64,000 nucleotides of DNA from Afipia felis ATCC 53690. Its GTDB lineage: Bacteria; Pseudomonadota; Alphaproteobacteria; Rhizobiales; Xanthobacteraceae. The position numbers and the translations under genes are program-made. Every line of letters starts with the position of its first letter. Position 1 is the stretch's first letter. This document shows, piece by piece, positions 9,381 to 18,149 of this stretch. The stretch lies in assembly GCF_000314735.2 (NCBI RefSeq), contig NZ_KB375270.1:1178001-1242000 (forward strand), in the 5' to 3' direction. The notes under the pieces were generated by a model that was given only the letters and a program-made list of their open reading frames with translations, was not told the DNA's origin and did not search any database.

Positions 9381-11282
9381 TTATATTGTCACCTGCGTTC
9401 CGACCTCCACCACGCGGCCAGTCGGAATCTGGAAATAGTCGGTCGCGTCATTGGCAGATTTGCTCATCGCGATGAACAGATGATCCTGCCACAACGGCAT
9501 GCTGGATTGCGCGGCCGGTTTCAGCGAGCGGCGCGACACGAAGAACGACGTCGCCATGATGTCGAATTGCCAGCCGAGCTTGCGGGCGATGGCCAATGCC
9601 TTCGGCACGTTCGGCGTTTCCATGAAGCCGAAGTTCAGCCGCACGATGGAGAATTTCTCGCTGATGCCCTCGTACTCGACGCGGTCGATGGGATCGACGC
9701 GCGGCGTCGTCGCCGTGCGGATAGTGAGGATGACGTTGTGCTCGTGCAGAACCTTGTTGTGCTTCAAATTGTGAAGCAGCGCGGTCGGCACGAATTCCGG
9801 ATCGCTTGTCAGGAACACGGCCGTCCCCTTCACGACATGCGGCGGCCGCTTCTCGAGACTCTTGATGAGTTCACGCAACGGCACTTCCGTGCGGCGCGTC
9901 TTGTTCAGCAGAATGCTGGTGCCGCGCCGCCAGGTCCAGATCATCACGACAAGACAGAGTCCGAACAGCAGAGGCACCCACGCGCCTTCAAGCAGCTTCA
10001 GCAGGTTGGCGATGAAAAAGCTGGTGTCCACAAACACGAGCGGAGCGATCAGTGCGGCCGCTGTCGCCGCACGCCAGTTCCACAGCTTCCAGACCACGAT
10101 GAAACCCATGATGCCGTCCGCGACCATGGTGGTGGACACCGCGATGCCGTAGGCCGAGGCCAACCCGCTCGACGTGCGGAACAGACCGACCAGCAGCAAC
10201 ACGCCGATCAGCAGCATGGTGTTGACGCGCGGCAGATAGATCTGCCCGGCATGCGTCTCCGACGTATAGCGAACCTCGAAGCGTGGCAGCAGGCCGAGCT
10301 GGATCGCCTGCCGCGTCAGCGAATACGCGCCGGTGATGACCGCCTGGCTGGCGATGACCGTCGCCGCGGTCGCCAGAACGATCGCAGGCAACAGCAGGAA
10401 TTGCGGCACCATCCGGTAGAAGGTGTTGTCGATCGCCTCGGGATGGGCGAGCAGCATGGCGCCCTGCCCGAAATAGTTGATGAGCAGCGCGGGCAGCACG
10501 AAGAACAGCCACGCCGACTGGATCGATTTACGCCCGAAATGGCCGAGGTCGGCATACAACGCTTCGCCGCCCGTGACGCAAAGGAAAACGGCGCCGAGGG
10601 TGACGAGGCTGATCTCGCCATGCGTGAGCATGAACGAGACCGCGTAGTAAGGGTTGATCGCCGCGAGCACTGTCAGGTCGTCGACGATATGGTACGCGCC
10701 GAGCGCAGCCAGCGCGAGAAACCACACCATCATCACCGGCCCGAAGGCTGCGGCGATCCGGTGCGTACCGCTGCTCTGCACGGTGAACAGGATCACGAGG
10801 ATCAGCACCGTCAACGGCACGACGTAATGTTCGAACTCGGGCGCGGCGAGCTTGAGACCTTCGACGGCCGACAAAACCGAAATCGCCGGCGTGATCATCG
10901 AATCGCCGAGGAACATCGCTGCCCCCACGACGCCGAGCGCGAGCAGCACCCAGGTCTGACGGCCGAGCGCGCGCTGGCCAAGCGCCATCAGGGACAGGGT
11001 GCCCCCTTCGCCGTTGTTGTCGGCGCGCAGAAGCAGCAGCACGTATTTCGCTGTCACCACGATGAACAGCGCCCACAGTACCAGCGACAGCACGCCCAGC
11101 ACGATCGGGCGGGTGATGACCCCTGCTCCGGCCGCATTATGAGCCGCTTCGCGGAAAGCGTAGAGCGGCGAGGTGCCGATGTCGCCAAACACCACGCCGA
11201 TGGAGCCCAGAGTCAGGCGCCAGGAGCCGTCAGTGGGAGCGGCCTCGCGAGGGAGGTCGGTGGGCGGTTCGATAGCAGCCAT
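9381..11282 (-). CDS. kup: Low-affinity potassium uptake protein Kup, copy 2
   Basis: This is a 633-residue KUP-family transporter closely similar to the next gene downstream. It has [17 protein letters not shown] at the N terminus, [14 protein letters not shown] in the middle and an almost identical C-terminal tail. The chosen ATG is at 11282. Several in-frame codons lie upstream, but they encode an arginine/proline-rich stretch unlike the family. The two paralogs diverge most near their N termini and in the cytoplasmic C-terminal half, so different regulation or affinity is possible. The promoter is expected in 11283-11446, which is AT-rich near 11395-11440. K+ uptake is the established family role. 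Confidence 0.93.
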   Translation of the reverse strand: MAAIEPPTDLPREAAPTDGSWRLTLGSIGVVFGDIGTSPLYAFREAAHNAAGAGVITRPIVLGVLSLVLWALFIVVTAKYVLLLLRADNNGEGGTLSLMALGQRALGRQTWVLLALGVVGAAMFLGDSMITPAISVLSAVEGLKLAAPEFEHYVVPLTVLILVILFTVQSSGTHRIAAAFGPVMMVWFLALAALGAYHIVDDLTVLAAINPYYAVSFMLTHGEISLVTLGAVFLCVTGGEALYADLGHFGRKSIQSAWLFFVLPALLINYFGQGAMLLAHPEAIDNTFYRMVPQFLLLPAIVLATAATVIASQAVITGAYSLTRQAIQLGLLPRFEVRYTSETHAGQIYLPRVNTMLLIGVLLLVGLFRTSSGLASAYGIAVSTTMVADGIMGFIVVWKLWNWRAATAAALIAPLVFVDTSFFIANLLKLLEGAWVPLLFGLCLVVMIWTWRRGTSILLNKTRRTEVPLRELIKSLEKRPPHVVKGTAVFLTSDPEFVPTALLHNLKHNKVLHEHNVILTIRTATTPRVDPIDRVEYEGISEKFSIVRLNFGFMETPNVPKALAIARKLGWQFDIMATSFFVSRRSLKPAAQSSMPLWQDHLFIAMSKSANDATDYFQIPTGRVVEVGTQVTI

Positions 11283-11446
11283 GAAGTGAGAAAAACGCCT
11301 TGATGGATCATGCGCCGCGACGCGGCCTGGAAGGGCGATCAGGGGCGACCGTATAGCATCGGTCGGTCGCTCTGCCCAAGGCATGAAGCGAGGAACTCAC
11401 ACTAAGGTAATATAGTAGCTTATAAAACTTTAGTTCGGTAAAGCCG

Positions 11447-12274
11447 TTACGGCTTCAGATCCGGCGGCAGCGGCGGGTCTTCCCGCATCAGGGTGATCGT
11501 CACGCGGCGATTGGCCGCGAGCGCAGGATCGTCCGGAAACAGCGGCTCGCTGTCGGCCTTGCCCGAGACCGAAAAGATATGGGTGCTCGGCAGCCCCTCC
11601 TGCTCCAGAATCTGGCGCACCGTGTTGGCGCGGTCGGCAGACAGATCGAAGGCATCGTAGCCAGGGCGCGGCGAAGCGAAATTCGACGAGGTATGGCCGA
11701 CGATCGCCACCCGCAGCGGTGACTGCCGCAAGGGCGCGGCCAGCTTACGGATCAGCATCCGGGTCCGCTCATAAGGCTGGCGCGAGCCTTCCGCGAACAT
11801 CGAACGGCCGTCCTGATCGACGATCTCGAGGTTGAGACCCTTCTTCGTCTCCTCGAAGATGATGTGTTTGGACAGCTCCGTCATCTCCGGCATGTCCTGC
11901 AACGCCTGCCGCAGCGAAGCCGACGCCAGCGCGAACTCGCGATCCGTCTTGATGCGAACACCATAGAGCTTGGCCTGCTCCTTCTCGTCCGGCGACGGAG
12001 TATTCGAGGCTTCGTCCGGCGGGATGTGATCGACATTCTTCAGCTTCGGCCGTGTCGGCAGGCCGTCGGTCTCGATCACACCGGAATAGCGCGCATTGGC
12101 CACGCCAAAGGCTTCGCGCATCGAACCCGCGACGATCTTCAGCTTGGTCTGGTCCTGATTGGAAAACGCGACCAGCATGACGAAAAAGCTCATCATCAGG
12201 CCCATCAGGTCCGCGAAGGTCACGAACCAGCCGTGTCCTCCGCCATGGGCATCGCCGCGCTTTTTCTTGGCCAT
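11447..12274 (-). CDS. motB: MotB-family stator protein with OmpA-like peptidoglycan-binding domain
   Basis: This 275-residue protein has a basic N terminus, one membrane helix (about 17-40) and a C-terminal OmpA-like domain. The helix carries the ion-carrying aspartate D22 in WFVTFADLMGLMMSFFVML. The OmpA-like domain has the blocks VAIVGHTSS, LSADRANTVRQIL and NRRVTITL. MotB anchors the MotA/MotB stator to peptidoglycan and supplies the channel aspartate that drives flagellar rotation. It follows motA by 30 bp on the same strand. No other flagellar gene is in the window. A non-flagellar MotAB-like energiser remains possible. Confidence 0.88.
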   Translation of the reverse strand: MAKKKRGDAHGGGHGWFVTFADLMGLMMSFFVMLVAFSNQDQTKLKIVAGSMREAFGVANARYSGVIETDGLPTRPKLKNVDHIPPDEASNTPSPDEKEQAKLYGVRIKTDREFALASASLRQALQDMPEMTELSKHIIFEETKKGLNLEIVDQDGRSMFAEGSRQPYERTRMLIRKLAAPLRQSPLRVAIVGHTSSNFASPRPGYDAFDLSADRANTVRQILEQEGLPSTHIFSVSGKADSEPLFPDDPALAANRRVTITLMREDPPLPPDLKP

Positions 12275-12304
12275 AGTGCTGTCCCCGCCCCGCGCAGGCG
12301 CCGC

Positions 12305-13078
12305 TTACGCGGGCACCGGCTCGCCAGCTTCGTGCCGATGCTTTTCCGGCAGGTAAGCGAGCAGCATTTCACGCACCAGAGTCGGGCTCTTGGCATCGCG
12401 GATCATGAGGATGCCATCGATGATGATGGTGCGGTTGGTCTCCTCATCCAGAAGCTTGCCGTGCAGCTTGTCGGCGATCGGCAGGCAGAACAGGTTGGCG
12501 ATCACCGCACCGTAAAGCGTCGCGAGCAGCGCGGTCGCCATGTAAGGGCCGAGCTTGGACGGATCGGTCATGTTGGCGAACATCTGCACCATGCCGATCA
12601 GTGTGCCGACCATACCGAACGCAGGCGCGCAATCGCCCACGGCGCGATAGATCTTGCTGCCCTCGTCGAGATGCATCAGGAAATTGTCGCGGTCGCGCTC
12701 GAGATTGTCGCGGATGAAATCCATGTCATAGCCGTCGGCGACGTAGCGGATGCCCTTGGCCAGGAACGGGTCCGGCGTCTCCACCTTCTCAAGCCCGACC
12801 GGGCCCTGCTTGCGGGCGATCTCGGCGATGCCGGCGAGTTCGTCGACGAGGCCGCGCGCGGTGGTGCGGCTCATGGTGAAGGCGTATTTCGCGCCGAGCG
12901 GCAAGCCGTGAAGAATCGAAACCAGCGGAAAACGGATCAGCGTCGCGGAGATCGAACCACCGAAAATGATGATCATGGCATGTTCGCTGACGAACATGTG
13001 CAGGTCGCCGCCCGTCAATATCAGCGCAACGATAACGATGCTGCCGGCGACGAGGCCAATGCTAGTGGTGATATCCAT
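12305..13078 (-). CDS. motA: MotA-family stator channel protein (MotP/PomA-like)
   Basis: This is a 257-residue membrane protein with four predicted helices and a cytoplasmic loop between helices 2 and 3. The block GMVGTLIGMVQMFANM followed by ATALLATLYGAVIANL is characteristic of the MotP/PomA branch of MotA proteins. With MotB it forms the ion channel that powers the flagellar motor. It is the first gene of a two-gene motA-motB operon. Its promoter probably lies in 13079-13294, shared with a small divergent gene. Similarity to the PomA branch suggests sodium coupling might be possible, but ion choice cannot be read reliably from sequence. Confidence 0.88.
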   Translation of the reverse strand: MDITTSIGLVAGSIVIVALILTGGDLHMFVSEHAMIIIFGGSISATLIRFPLVSILHGLPLGAKYAFTMSRTTARGLVDELAGIAEIARKQGPVGLEKVETPDPFLAKGIRYVADGYDMDFIRDNLERDRDNFLMHLDEGSKIYRAVGDCAPAFGMVGTLIGMVQMFANMTDPSKLGPYMATALLATLYGAVIANLFCLPIADKLHGKLLDEETNRTIIIDGILMIRDAKSPTLVREMLLAYLPEKHRHEAGEPVPA

Positions 13079-13294
13079 GAAGTACTCCGACGCGCACGGC
13101 GGCCATTCTGAGCCGCGTTTAGAACCGTAGCGTCGGCGCCATTAAATTCGCGTAAAGCCTGTGAAATGCTGGACGCAAAAGACTTCCCACTCCGCGCAGG
13201 ATGACGCCCGATGGGCGGCATCGCCGTCGTCATGGTTAATATTTTGAAAAGATAGCGGGCGTAGTCTCGGATCGATCAGCCAGTGAGAACTGAA

Positions 13295-13507
13295 ATGACC
13301 GCCATCAGCAATTCGATTTCGTCACAGGCCACTCTGGCCCAGGCGCAAGCCAAACTTGCCGCGGATCAGGCTGCCAAGGCTGACGAGGCCACACTCAAGG
13401 CCGATCAGAAAGCGGTCGACGAAGCCGTGAAGGCATCCCAGCAAACCGCAACTTCATCACAAGATAGCAGCGCTGCTCCGTCCGGCGGCGTGAACATCAC
13501 GGCCTGA
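13295..13507 (+). CDS. Small alanine/lysine-rich hypothetical protein
   Basis: This is a 70-residue protein of low complexity, rich in Ala, Gln, Lys, Asp and Ser, with a heptad-like helical stretch (about residues 10-50) and a C-terminal PSGGVNITA. It has no signal peptide, membrane segment or known domain that I recognise. The ATG at 13295 follows GAGAA; a GTG four codons upstream at 13283 is an alternative. It is divergent from motA-motB and separated from it by about 215 bp. The coding-like third-position GC supports a real gene. Function unknown. Confidence 0.55.
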   Translation: MTAISNSISSQATLAQAQAKLAADQAAKADEATLKADQKAVDEAVKASQQTATSSQDSSAAPSGGVNITA

Positions 13508-13533
13508 CTCACTCTCGCATCAAACGCAGATTG

Positions 13534-14415
13534 TCAGTTCAGTCGCGTGGGGCGATCGGCGGATTCGGAATCCGACGGCGGCGTGAACACCGTCTCCGGC
13601 ACATTGGCCGAAGCACCCCCCTGCCCGGCCTGCTGCGCGCGGAAGGTCCGCTCCTGCCTGCGGTACGCCGCCCAGCTGAACGGCAGCGCCGCGAGATAGA
13701 TCACCGATCCGACGCTCAGCACGTACCATGGATAGCTGATGAGCACGGCGATGAACAGCACCACAAAGATGACGAGCGGCACCGCCGCTTCCGGCGACAC
13801 GCGGGCGCCGAGCTTCTTGCCGGAGTAGACCGGCAGCCGCGACACCATCAGGAACGCCATGGTCAGCGTGAAAAGCAGAGTGATGGTCGGCGGCAGTTGC
13901 GGCAGGCCGATCAGCACCAGATACATCGGCAGCAGCACGCAGAGCGCTCCGAGCGGCGCGGGCACGCCGGTGAAATAATTCGCTGCGAACGGCAGATCGC
14001 TCGGCTCGTCGATCTGTGTATTGAAACGCGCGAGCCGCAGGCAGCTGCTGATCGCGAAGATGATCGCCGCGATCCAGCCGACGTTGTTGAACTCGTGCAA
14101 TTGCCAGAAATACAGGATGAGCGCCGGCGTTACGCCGAAGTTCACGAAGTCGGCGAGACTGTCGAGTTCGGCTCCAAAGCGCGATTGACCCTTGATCATC
14201 CGCGCCACGCGACCGTCGATGCCATCGAGAATGGCGGCGAACACGATCGCGCCGAGCGCGAGTTCGTTGCGGCCTTCGATCGACATGCGAATGGCGGACA
14301 GGCCCGCGCACAACGCAAGAAGCGTGATGACATTGGGCACGAGTACGCGCACCGGAATGGAGCCGAACCGGCGGCGGCGCACATCGGGTCTGTCAGAACG
14401 CGGAAGCATGCTCAT
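13534..14415 (-). CDS. pssA: CDP-diacylglycerol--serine O-phosphatidyltransferase
   Basis: This is a 293-residue multi-span membrane enzyme. The CDP-alcohol phosphotransferase motif is complete: D67-G68 and A71-R72, then G81, D85 and D89 (DG..AR...G...D...D). It condenses CDP-diacylglycerol with serine to give phosphatidylserine. The ATG at 14415 is preceded by AAGGG. It follows psd in the same direction with a 93-bp gap, so the two steps of phosphatidylethanolamine synthesis are encoded together. The C-terminal extension after about residue 250 is poorly conserved and proline-rich. Confidence 0.93.
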   Translation of the reverse strand: MSMLPRSDRPDVRRRRFGSIPVRVLVPNVITLLALCAGLSAIRMSIEGRNELALGAIVFAAILDGIDGRVARMIKGQSRFGAELDSLADFVNFGVTPALILYFWQLHEFNNVGWIAAIIFAISSCLRLARFNTQIDEPSDLPFAANYFTGVPAPLGALCVLLPMYLVLIGLPQLPPTITLLFTLTMAFLMVSRLPVYSGKKLGARVSPEAAVPLVIFVVLFIAVLISYPWYVLSVGSVIYLAALPFSWAAYRRQERTFRAQQAGQGGASANVPETVFTPPSDSESADRPTRLN

Positions 14416-14508
14416 GGCACCCTTTATATGGGGAATAACCTGCCCCGCCAACATGGCTTGAACATGCGGCAGGCGGCGGCACTCCCCCAACCATATGGGG
14501 GATAAAGG

Positions 14509-15207
14509 TTAATCTGTGCGGTAGACGCGCCCGCCATCGCCGATCTGGAAGTCGGCCAGCACGGTTTCACCCGCCACGGCCGTCTGCCCCACCGAGACCA
14601 GCGGCTTGGCACCGTCCGGCAGGAAAACGTCGAGCCGCGAGCCGAACCGGATCAGGCCGAAGCGCTGCCCGGCTGCGAGGCTCTCACCTTCGCGCACGAA
14701 AGAGACGATGCGCCGCGCCACGAGACCCGCGATCTGGATGACGCCAATACGCCCGGCCGGCGTCGAGATCACGAGCGAGTTGCGCTCATTGTCCTCGCTC
14801 GCCTTGTCGAGTTCGGCGTTGACGAACTTGCCCGGACGATAGGCGATGCGCTCGATCCGGCCCGCCACGGGGCTGCGGTTCACATGGCAGTTGAACACGC
14901 TCATGAAGATGGAAATCCGCATCAACGGCTTGTCGCCGAGGCCGAGTTCGGCGGGCGGCACCACCGGCTGCACCATCGACACCCGGCCATCCGCGGGCGA
15001 CACGACGAGCCCTTCCCGTACCGGCGTGGTGCGGACGGGATCGCGGAAGAACAAAGCACACCAGATCGTGAGCACCACGCCGATCCAGCCGAGCGGCACC
15101 CACAACCAGAACAGGATCAGGCTCGCCAGCGCGAAGCCGCCGATGAAAGGATATCCCTCCGGATGGATCGGCGGGATCTGCGCACGAATAGAATTGGCGA
15201 TCGACAT
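14509..15207 (-). CDS. psd: Phosphatidylserine decarboxylase proenzyme (short form)
   Basis: This is a 232-residue proenzyme. The self-cleavage site is G189-S190 in [12 protein letters not shown], where the serine becomes the pyruvoyl group. H108 lies in the NCHVN block and D73 in SPADGRV. The short length and single N-terminal hydrophobic region (about 22-55) match the archaeal/alphaproteobacterial type II group. It decarboxylates phosphatidylserine to phosphatidylethanolamine at the inner membrane. The ATG at 15207 follows GGAGCCCC. It is first in a psd-pssA operon. Confidence 0.93.
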   Translation of the reverse strand: MSIANSIRAQIPPIHPEGYPFIGGFALASLILFWLWVPLGWIGVVLTIWCALFFRDPVRTTPVREGLVVSPADGRVSMVQPVVPPAELGLGDKPLMRISIFMSVFNCHVNRSPVAGRIERIAYRPGKFVNAELDKASEDNERNSLVISTPAGRIGVIQIAGLVARRIVSFVREGESLAAGQRFGLIRFGSRLDVFLPDGAKPLVSVGQTAVAGETVLADFQIGDGGRVYRTD

Positions 15208-15365
15208 GGGGCTCCGATGATATCCGTTTCACACGACAAAAATGGTGGTCCGGCAAGAATTGCGGCTCGCGCGGCAGAAGGACCGGGAATCTTTGCCCAT
15301 TCTAGGGCGCACGCCGCCAAAAGTCTCGGGAAAGCGACTCCCCGCCATCGAGTCGCGGCCGACGC

Positions 15366-17306
15366 CTACTCCGCGGCATCACGCGCCGGCGGAACGTCCC
15401 CAGCCTGCTCGTCCTTTTCGGCGAGTTCGTCGTCGCCGAACTGGGCCAGCTTCTCGCGCGCCTCGTCCGCCTCGCGCTGCCTGTTCCACATGCTGGCGTA
15501 AAGGCCGTCCGCCGCCATCAGCTGCATGTGCGTGCCGCGCTCGGCGATGCGCCCGCGCTCCAGCACGATGATCTCGTCGGCGCTCACGATGGTCGACAGG
15601 CGGTGCGCGATCACGAGCGAGGTGCGATTGCGCGACACTTTCTCCAGTTCGTCCTGGATTTCCTGCTCGGTATGACTGTCGAGCGCCGACGTCGCCTCGT
15701 CCAGCACGAGAATCGGGGGACCCTTGAGGATGGTGCGTGCGATCGCGACACGCTGCTTCTCGCCGCCCGAAAGTTTCAATCCGCGCTCGCCGACTTCGGT
15801 CTCATAGCCATGTGGCGACATGCGGATGAAGCCATCGATCTGCGCCATCTGCGCCGCCGCCTCGACCTCGGCATCGGTTGCGTCCCAGCGGCCATAACGA
15901 ATGTTGTAGCGGATGGTGTCGTTGAACAGCACCGTATCCTGCGGCACCATACCGATCGCCGCGCGCAGCGAGGTCTGCTGCACATCGCGGATGTCCTGCC
16001 CGTCGATGGTGATACGTCCGCTGCTGAGATCGTAGAGACGGAACAGAAGCCGCGAGATCGTTGATTTGCCCGCGCCCGAGGGACCGACGATGGCGACCGT
16101 CTTGCCCGCCGGCACCTCGAACGTGATGCCCTTGAGAATCTCGCGGTCGGGATCGTAGTGGAAGCGCACATCCTCGAAGCGCACCGTGCCCGCATTCACA
16201 TGTAGCGGTTTTGCGCCGGGCCTGTCCTTCACTTCCGGATTACGGCTCAGCACGCCGAACATCATCTCGATATCGATGATCGCCTGCTTGATCTCGCGAT
16301 AGACGAACCCCATGAAATTCAGGGGCTGATAAAGCTGGATCATCATGGCATTGATCATAACGAAATCGCCGACGCTCTGGGTGCCGTTGCGAATGCCGAT
16401 CACGCACATCACCATCGTCGCGGTAATGCCGATCGAAAAGATCACCGCCTGCCCGGTATTGAGCCACGCGAGCGAGGTGTAAGTCTTGGTGCTGGCGCGT
16501 TCATAGCGCTCCATCGAGACGTCGTAGCGTTGCGCTTCGCGAGTCTCCGCGCCGAAATATTTCACCGTCTCGTAATTGAGCAGCGAGTCGATGGCCTTGG
16601 TGTTGGCCTCGGTGTCAGACTCGTTCATGCGGCGGCGAATGTCGATCCGCCACTCGGTCGCGACATAGGTGAACCACATGTAGGCGAGCACGGTGCCGAC
16701 CGTGACCAGCACATAGCGCCAGTCGAACTGATACAGCAGCACGCCCATCATCATCGCCAGTTCGACAACGGTCGGCGCCAGTTGCTGGACGGCGAGACGC
16801 ACAATGGTCTCGATGCCGGTGCGGCCGCGTTCCAGAACGCGCGTCAGGCCGCCGGTCTTGCGCGCCAGATGAAAGCGCAGCGACAGCTCATGCATATGCA
16901 CGAAGGTGAGATAGGCGAGCTTGCGCACGGCATGCATCGCGACCTTGGCGAAGATGCCGTCGCGCCATTGCGTGAACACCGCCATCAGAATGCGGGTGCC
17001 GCCGTAAGCAAGCGTCATGACGATCGGAGATGCGATGAGCCACATCATCCAGTTCGACGGCGCGACCGGCGCGCTGCCCTGTCCGTTCAACGCATCGATC
17101 GCCCATTTGAATGTGAATGGCACGATCATGGTGAGCGCCTTGGCGATCACCAGAAGCACCATCGACCAGACCACCCGCATCTTCAGGTCGGCCCGCTCCC
17201 CCGGCCAGATGTACGGCCAGAGATGCACCAGCGTCCCGGTCAGCGAGGCGCTTTGCGCCACCGGGACGGGGCGGTTTTGATCGGCGGGAGTATCAGGGGC
17301 GGTCAT
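15366..17306 (-). CDS. Atm1/HMT1-type ABC exporter (fused permease and ATPase)
   Basis: This is a 646-residue half-transporter. Six membrane helices occupy about residues 40-330, followed by an ATPase domain with Walker A (GPSGAGKST near 408-416), signature LSGGEKQRVAIART and Walker B ILVLDEATSALD. The NYETVKYFGAETREAQRY block is typical of the ATM1/HMT1 heavy-metal and glutathione-conjugate exporter group. Members export glutathione polysulfide or metal-glutathione complexes from the cytoplasm. The ATG at 17306 follows AGGA. The C-terminal tail (about 615-646) is acidic and not conserved. Substrate is inferred from family only. Confidence 0.9.
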   Translation of the reverse strand: MTAPDTPADQNRPVPVAQSASLTGTLVHLWPYIWPGERADLKMRVVWSMVLLVIAKALTMIVPFTFKWAIDALNGQGSAPVAPSNWMMWLIASPIVMTLAYGGTRILMAVFTQWRDGIFAKVAMHAVRKLAYLTFVHMHELSLRFHLARKTGGLTRVLERGRTGIETIVRLAVQQLAPTVVELAMMMGVLLYQFDWRYVLVTVGTVLAYMWFTYVATEWRIDIRRRMNESDTEANTKAIDSLLNYETVKYFGAETREAQRYDVSMERYERASTKTYTSLAWLNTGQAVIFSIGITATMVMCVIGIRNGTQSVGDFVMINAMMIQLYQPLNFMGFVYREIKQAIIDIEMMFGVLSRNPEVKDRPGAKPLHVNAGTVRFEDVRFHYDPDREILKGITFEVPAGKTVAIVGPSGAGKSTISRLLFRLYDLSSGRITIDGQDIRDVQQTSLRAAIGMVPQDTVLFNDTIRYNIRYGRWDATDAEVEAAAQMAQIDGFIRMSPHGYETEVGERGLKLSGGEKQRVAIARTILKGPPILVLDEATSALDSHTEQEIQDELEKVSRNRTSLVIAHRLSTIVSADEIIVLERGRIAERGTHMQLMAADGLYASMWNRQREADEAREKLAQFGDDELAEKDEQAGDVPPARDAAE

Positions 17307-17507
17307 TCATCATCCTGCGGCCTCGGGACAAACGGCCCCGCGCCGAGCTTCGATTCGGCAACACAGACCTTGTCATATAGGATGCCAAAGAGAGTTCCGC
17401 ACCCGGCCGAGGCGATTTTTCTGCCTTTCCAGCGCCCTGCAGGATAGCCTTTTCGTGAAGCCCCGGCTCGTCTTGACGATGTCACGAGGCAATGCCACAT
17501 CGAGTCG

Positions 17508-18119
17508 ATGACCAAGAACAATATTATTAAGACAGTCTGCGTTTATTGCGGTTCCGGCCCCGGTACAGACCCCCAGTTCATGCAAGCGGCGAGCGCCCTC
17601 GGCAAAAGTTTTGCCGAGGCAGGCATCGGCCTTGTTTATGGCGGCGGCTCCATCGGACTGATGGGCGCGGTCGCCGATGGCGTTCTCGACCACGGCGGCC
17701 GGGTGACCGGCATCATTCCGGACTTCCTGACCACGCGCGAGCATGCGCTCGACCGCGTGCAGGAATTGATCGTTACCGAGAACATGCATGAGCGCAAACA
17801 GCTCATGTTCGAACGCTCGGACGCCTTCGTAGCCCTGCCCGGCGGCATCGGCACGCTGGAAGAGCTGGTCGAGCAGATGACGTGGGCGCAGCTCGGCCGT
17901 CACACCAAGCCGGTGCTGCTGGCCAACATCGGCAATTTCTGGGAGCCGCTGCTGTCGCTGCTCGCGCACATGCGCCAGAAGGAATTCATCCGTCAGGGGC
18001 TGACGGTGAATTTCCTCACCGCCAACCACGTCGAGGATATCGTGCCAAAGCTGCAAGCCGCAGCCGCAAACGCACAGGTCACCCCTATGCGGCCGGAAGC
18101 TGTCACCGCGCAGATGTAA
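17508..18119 (+). CDS. LOG-family nucleoside 5'-monophosphate phosphoribohydrolase (TIGR00730)
   Basis: This is a 203-residue LOG/YgdH-type protein. The signature PGGIGTLEE is at 111-119, and the N-terminal VCVYCGSGPG and GLVYGGGSIGLMGAVADG blocks are intact. The family hydrolyses cytokinin riboside 5'-phosphates or related nucleotides to the free base and ribose 5-phosphate. In bacteria the physiological substrate is often unclear. The ATG at 17508 lacks a strong ribosome site. The gene is convergent with the citramalate synthase gene, with a 20-bp palindrome between them. Confidence 0.9.
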   Translation: MTKNNIIKTVCVYCGSGPGTDPQFMQAASALGKSFAEAGIGLVYGGGSIGLMGAVADGVLDHGGRVTGIIPDFLTTREHALDRVQELIVTENMHERKQLMFERSDAFVALPGGIGTLEELVEQMTWAQLGRHTKPVLLANIGNFWEPLLSLLAHMRQKEFIRQGLTVNFLTANHVEDIVPKLQAAAANAQVTPMRPEAVTAQM

Positions 18120-18120
18120 C

Positions 18121-18140
18121 CCCGAGGGATATCCCTCGGG
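18121..18140. terminator. Palindromic hairpin between convergent genes
   Basis: CCCGAGGGAT followed directly by ATCCCTCGGG forms a perfect 20-bp palindrome in the 30-bp gap between the stops of two convergent genes. No clear T-run follows on either strand, so termination is possible but unproven. Confidence 0.45.
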
Positions 18141-18149
18141 TGACAATCA

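Noticed and set aside
9480..11303. Long plus-strand open frame opposite the second kup gene
   Set aside because: The composition is His/Arg/Gln-rich with no domains, and the opposite strand encodes a clear Kup protein.
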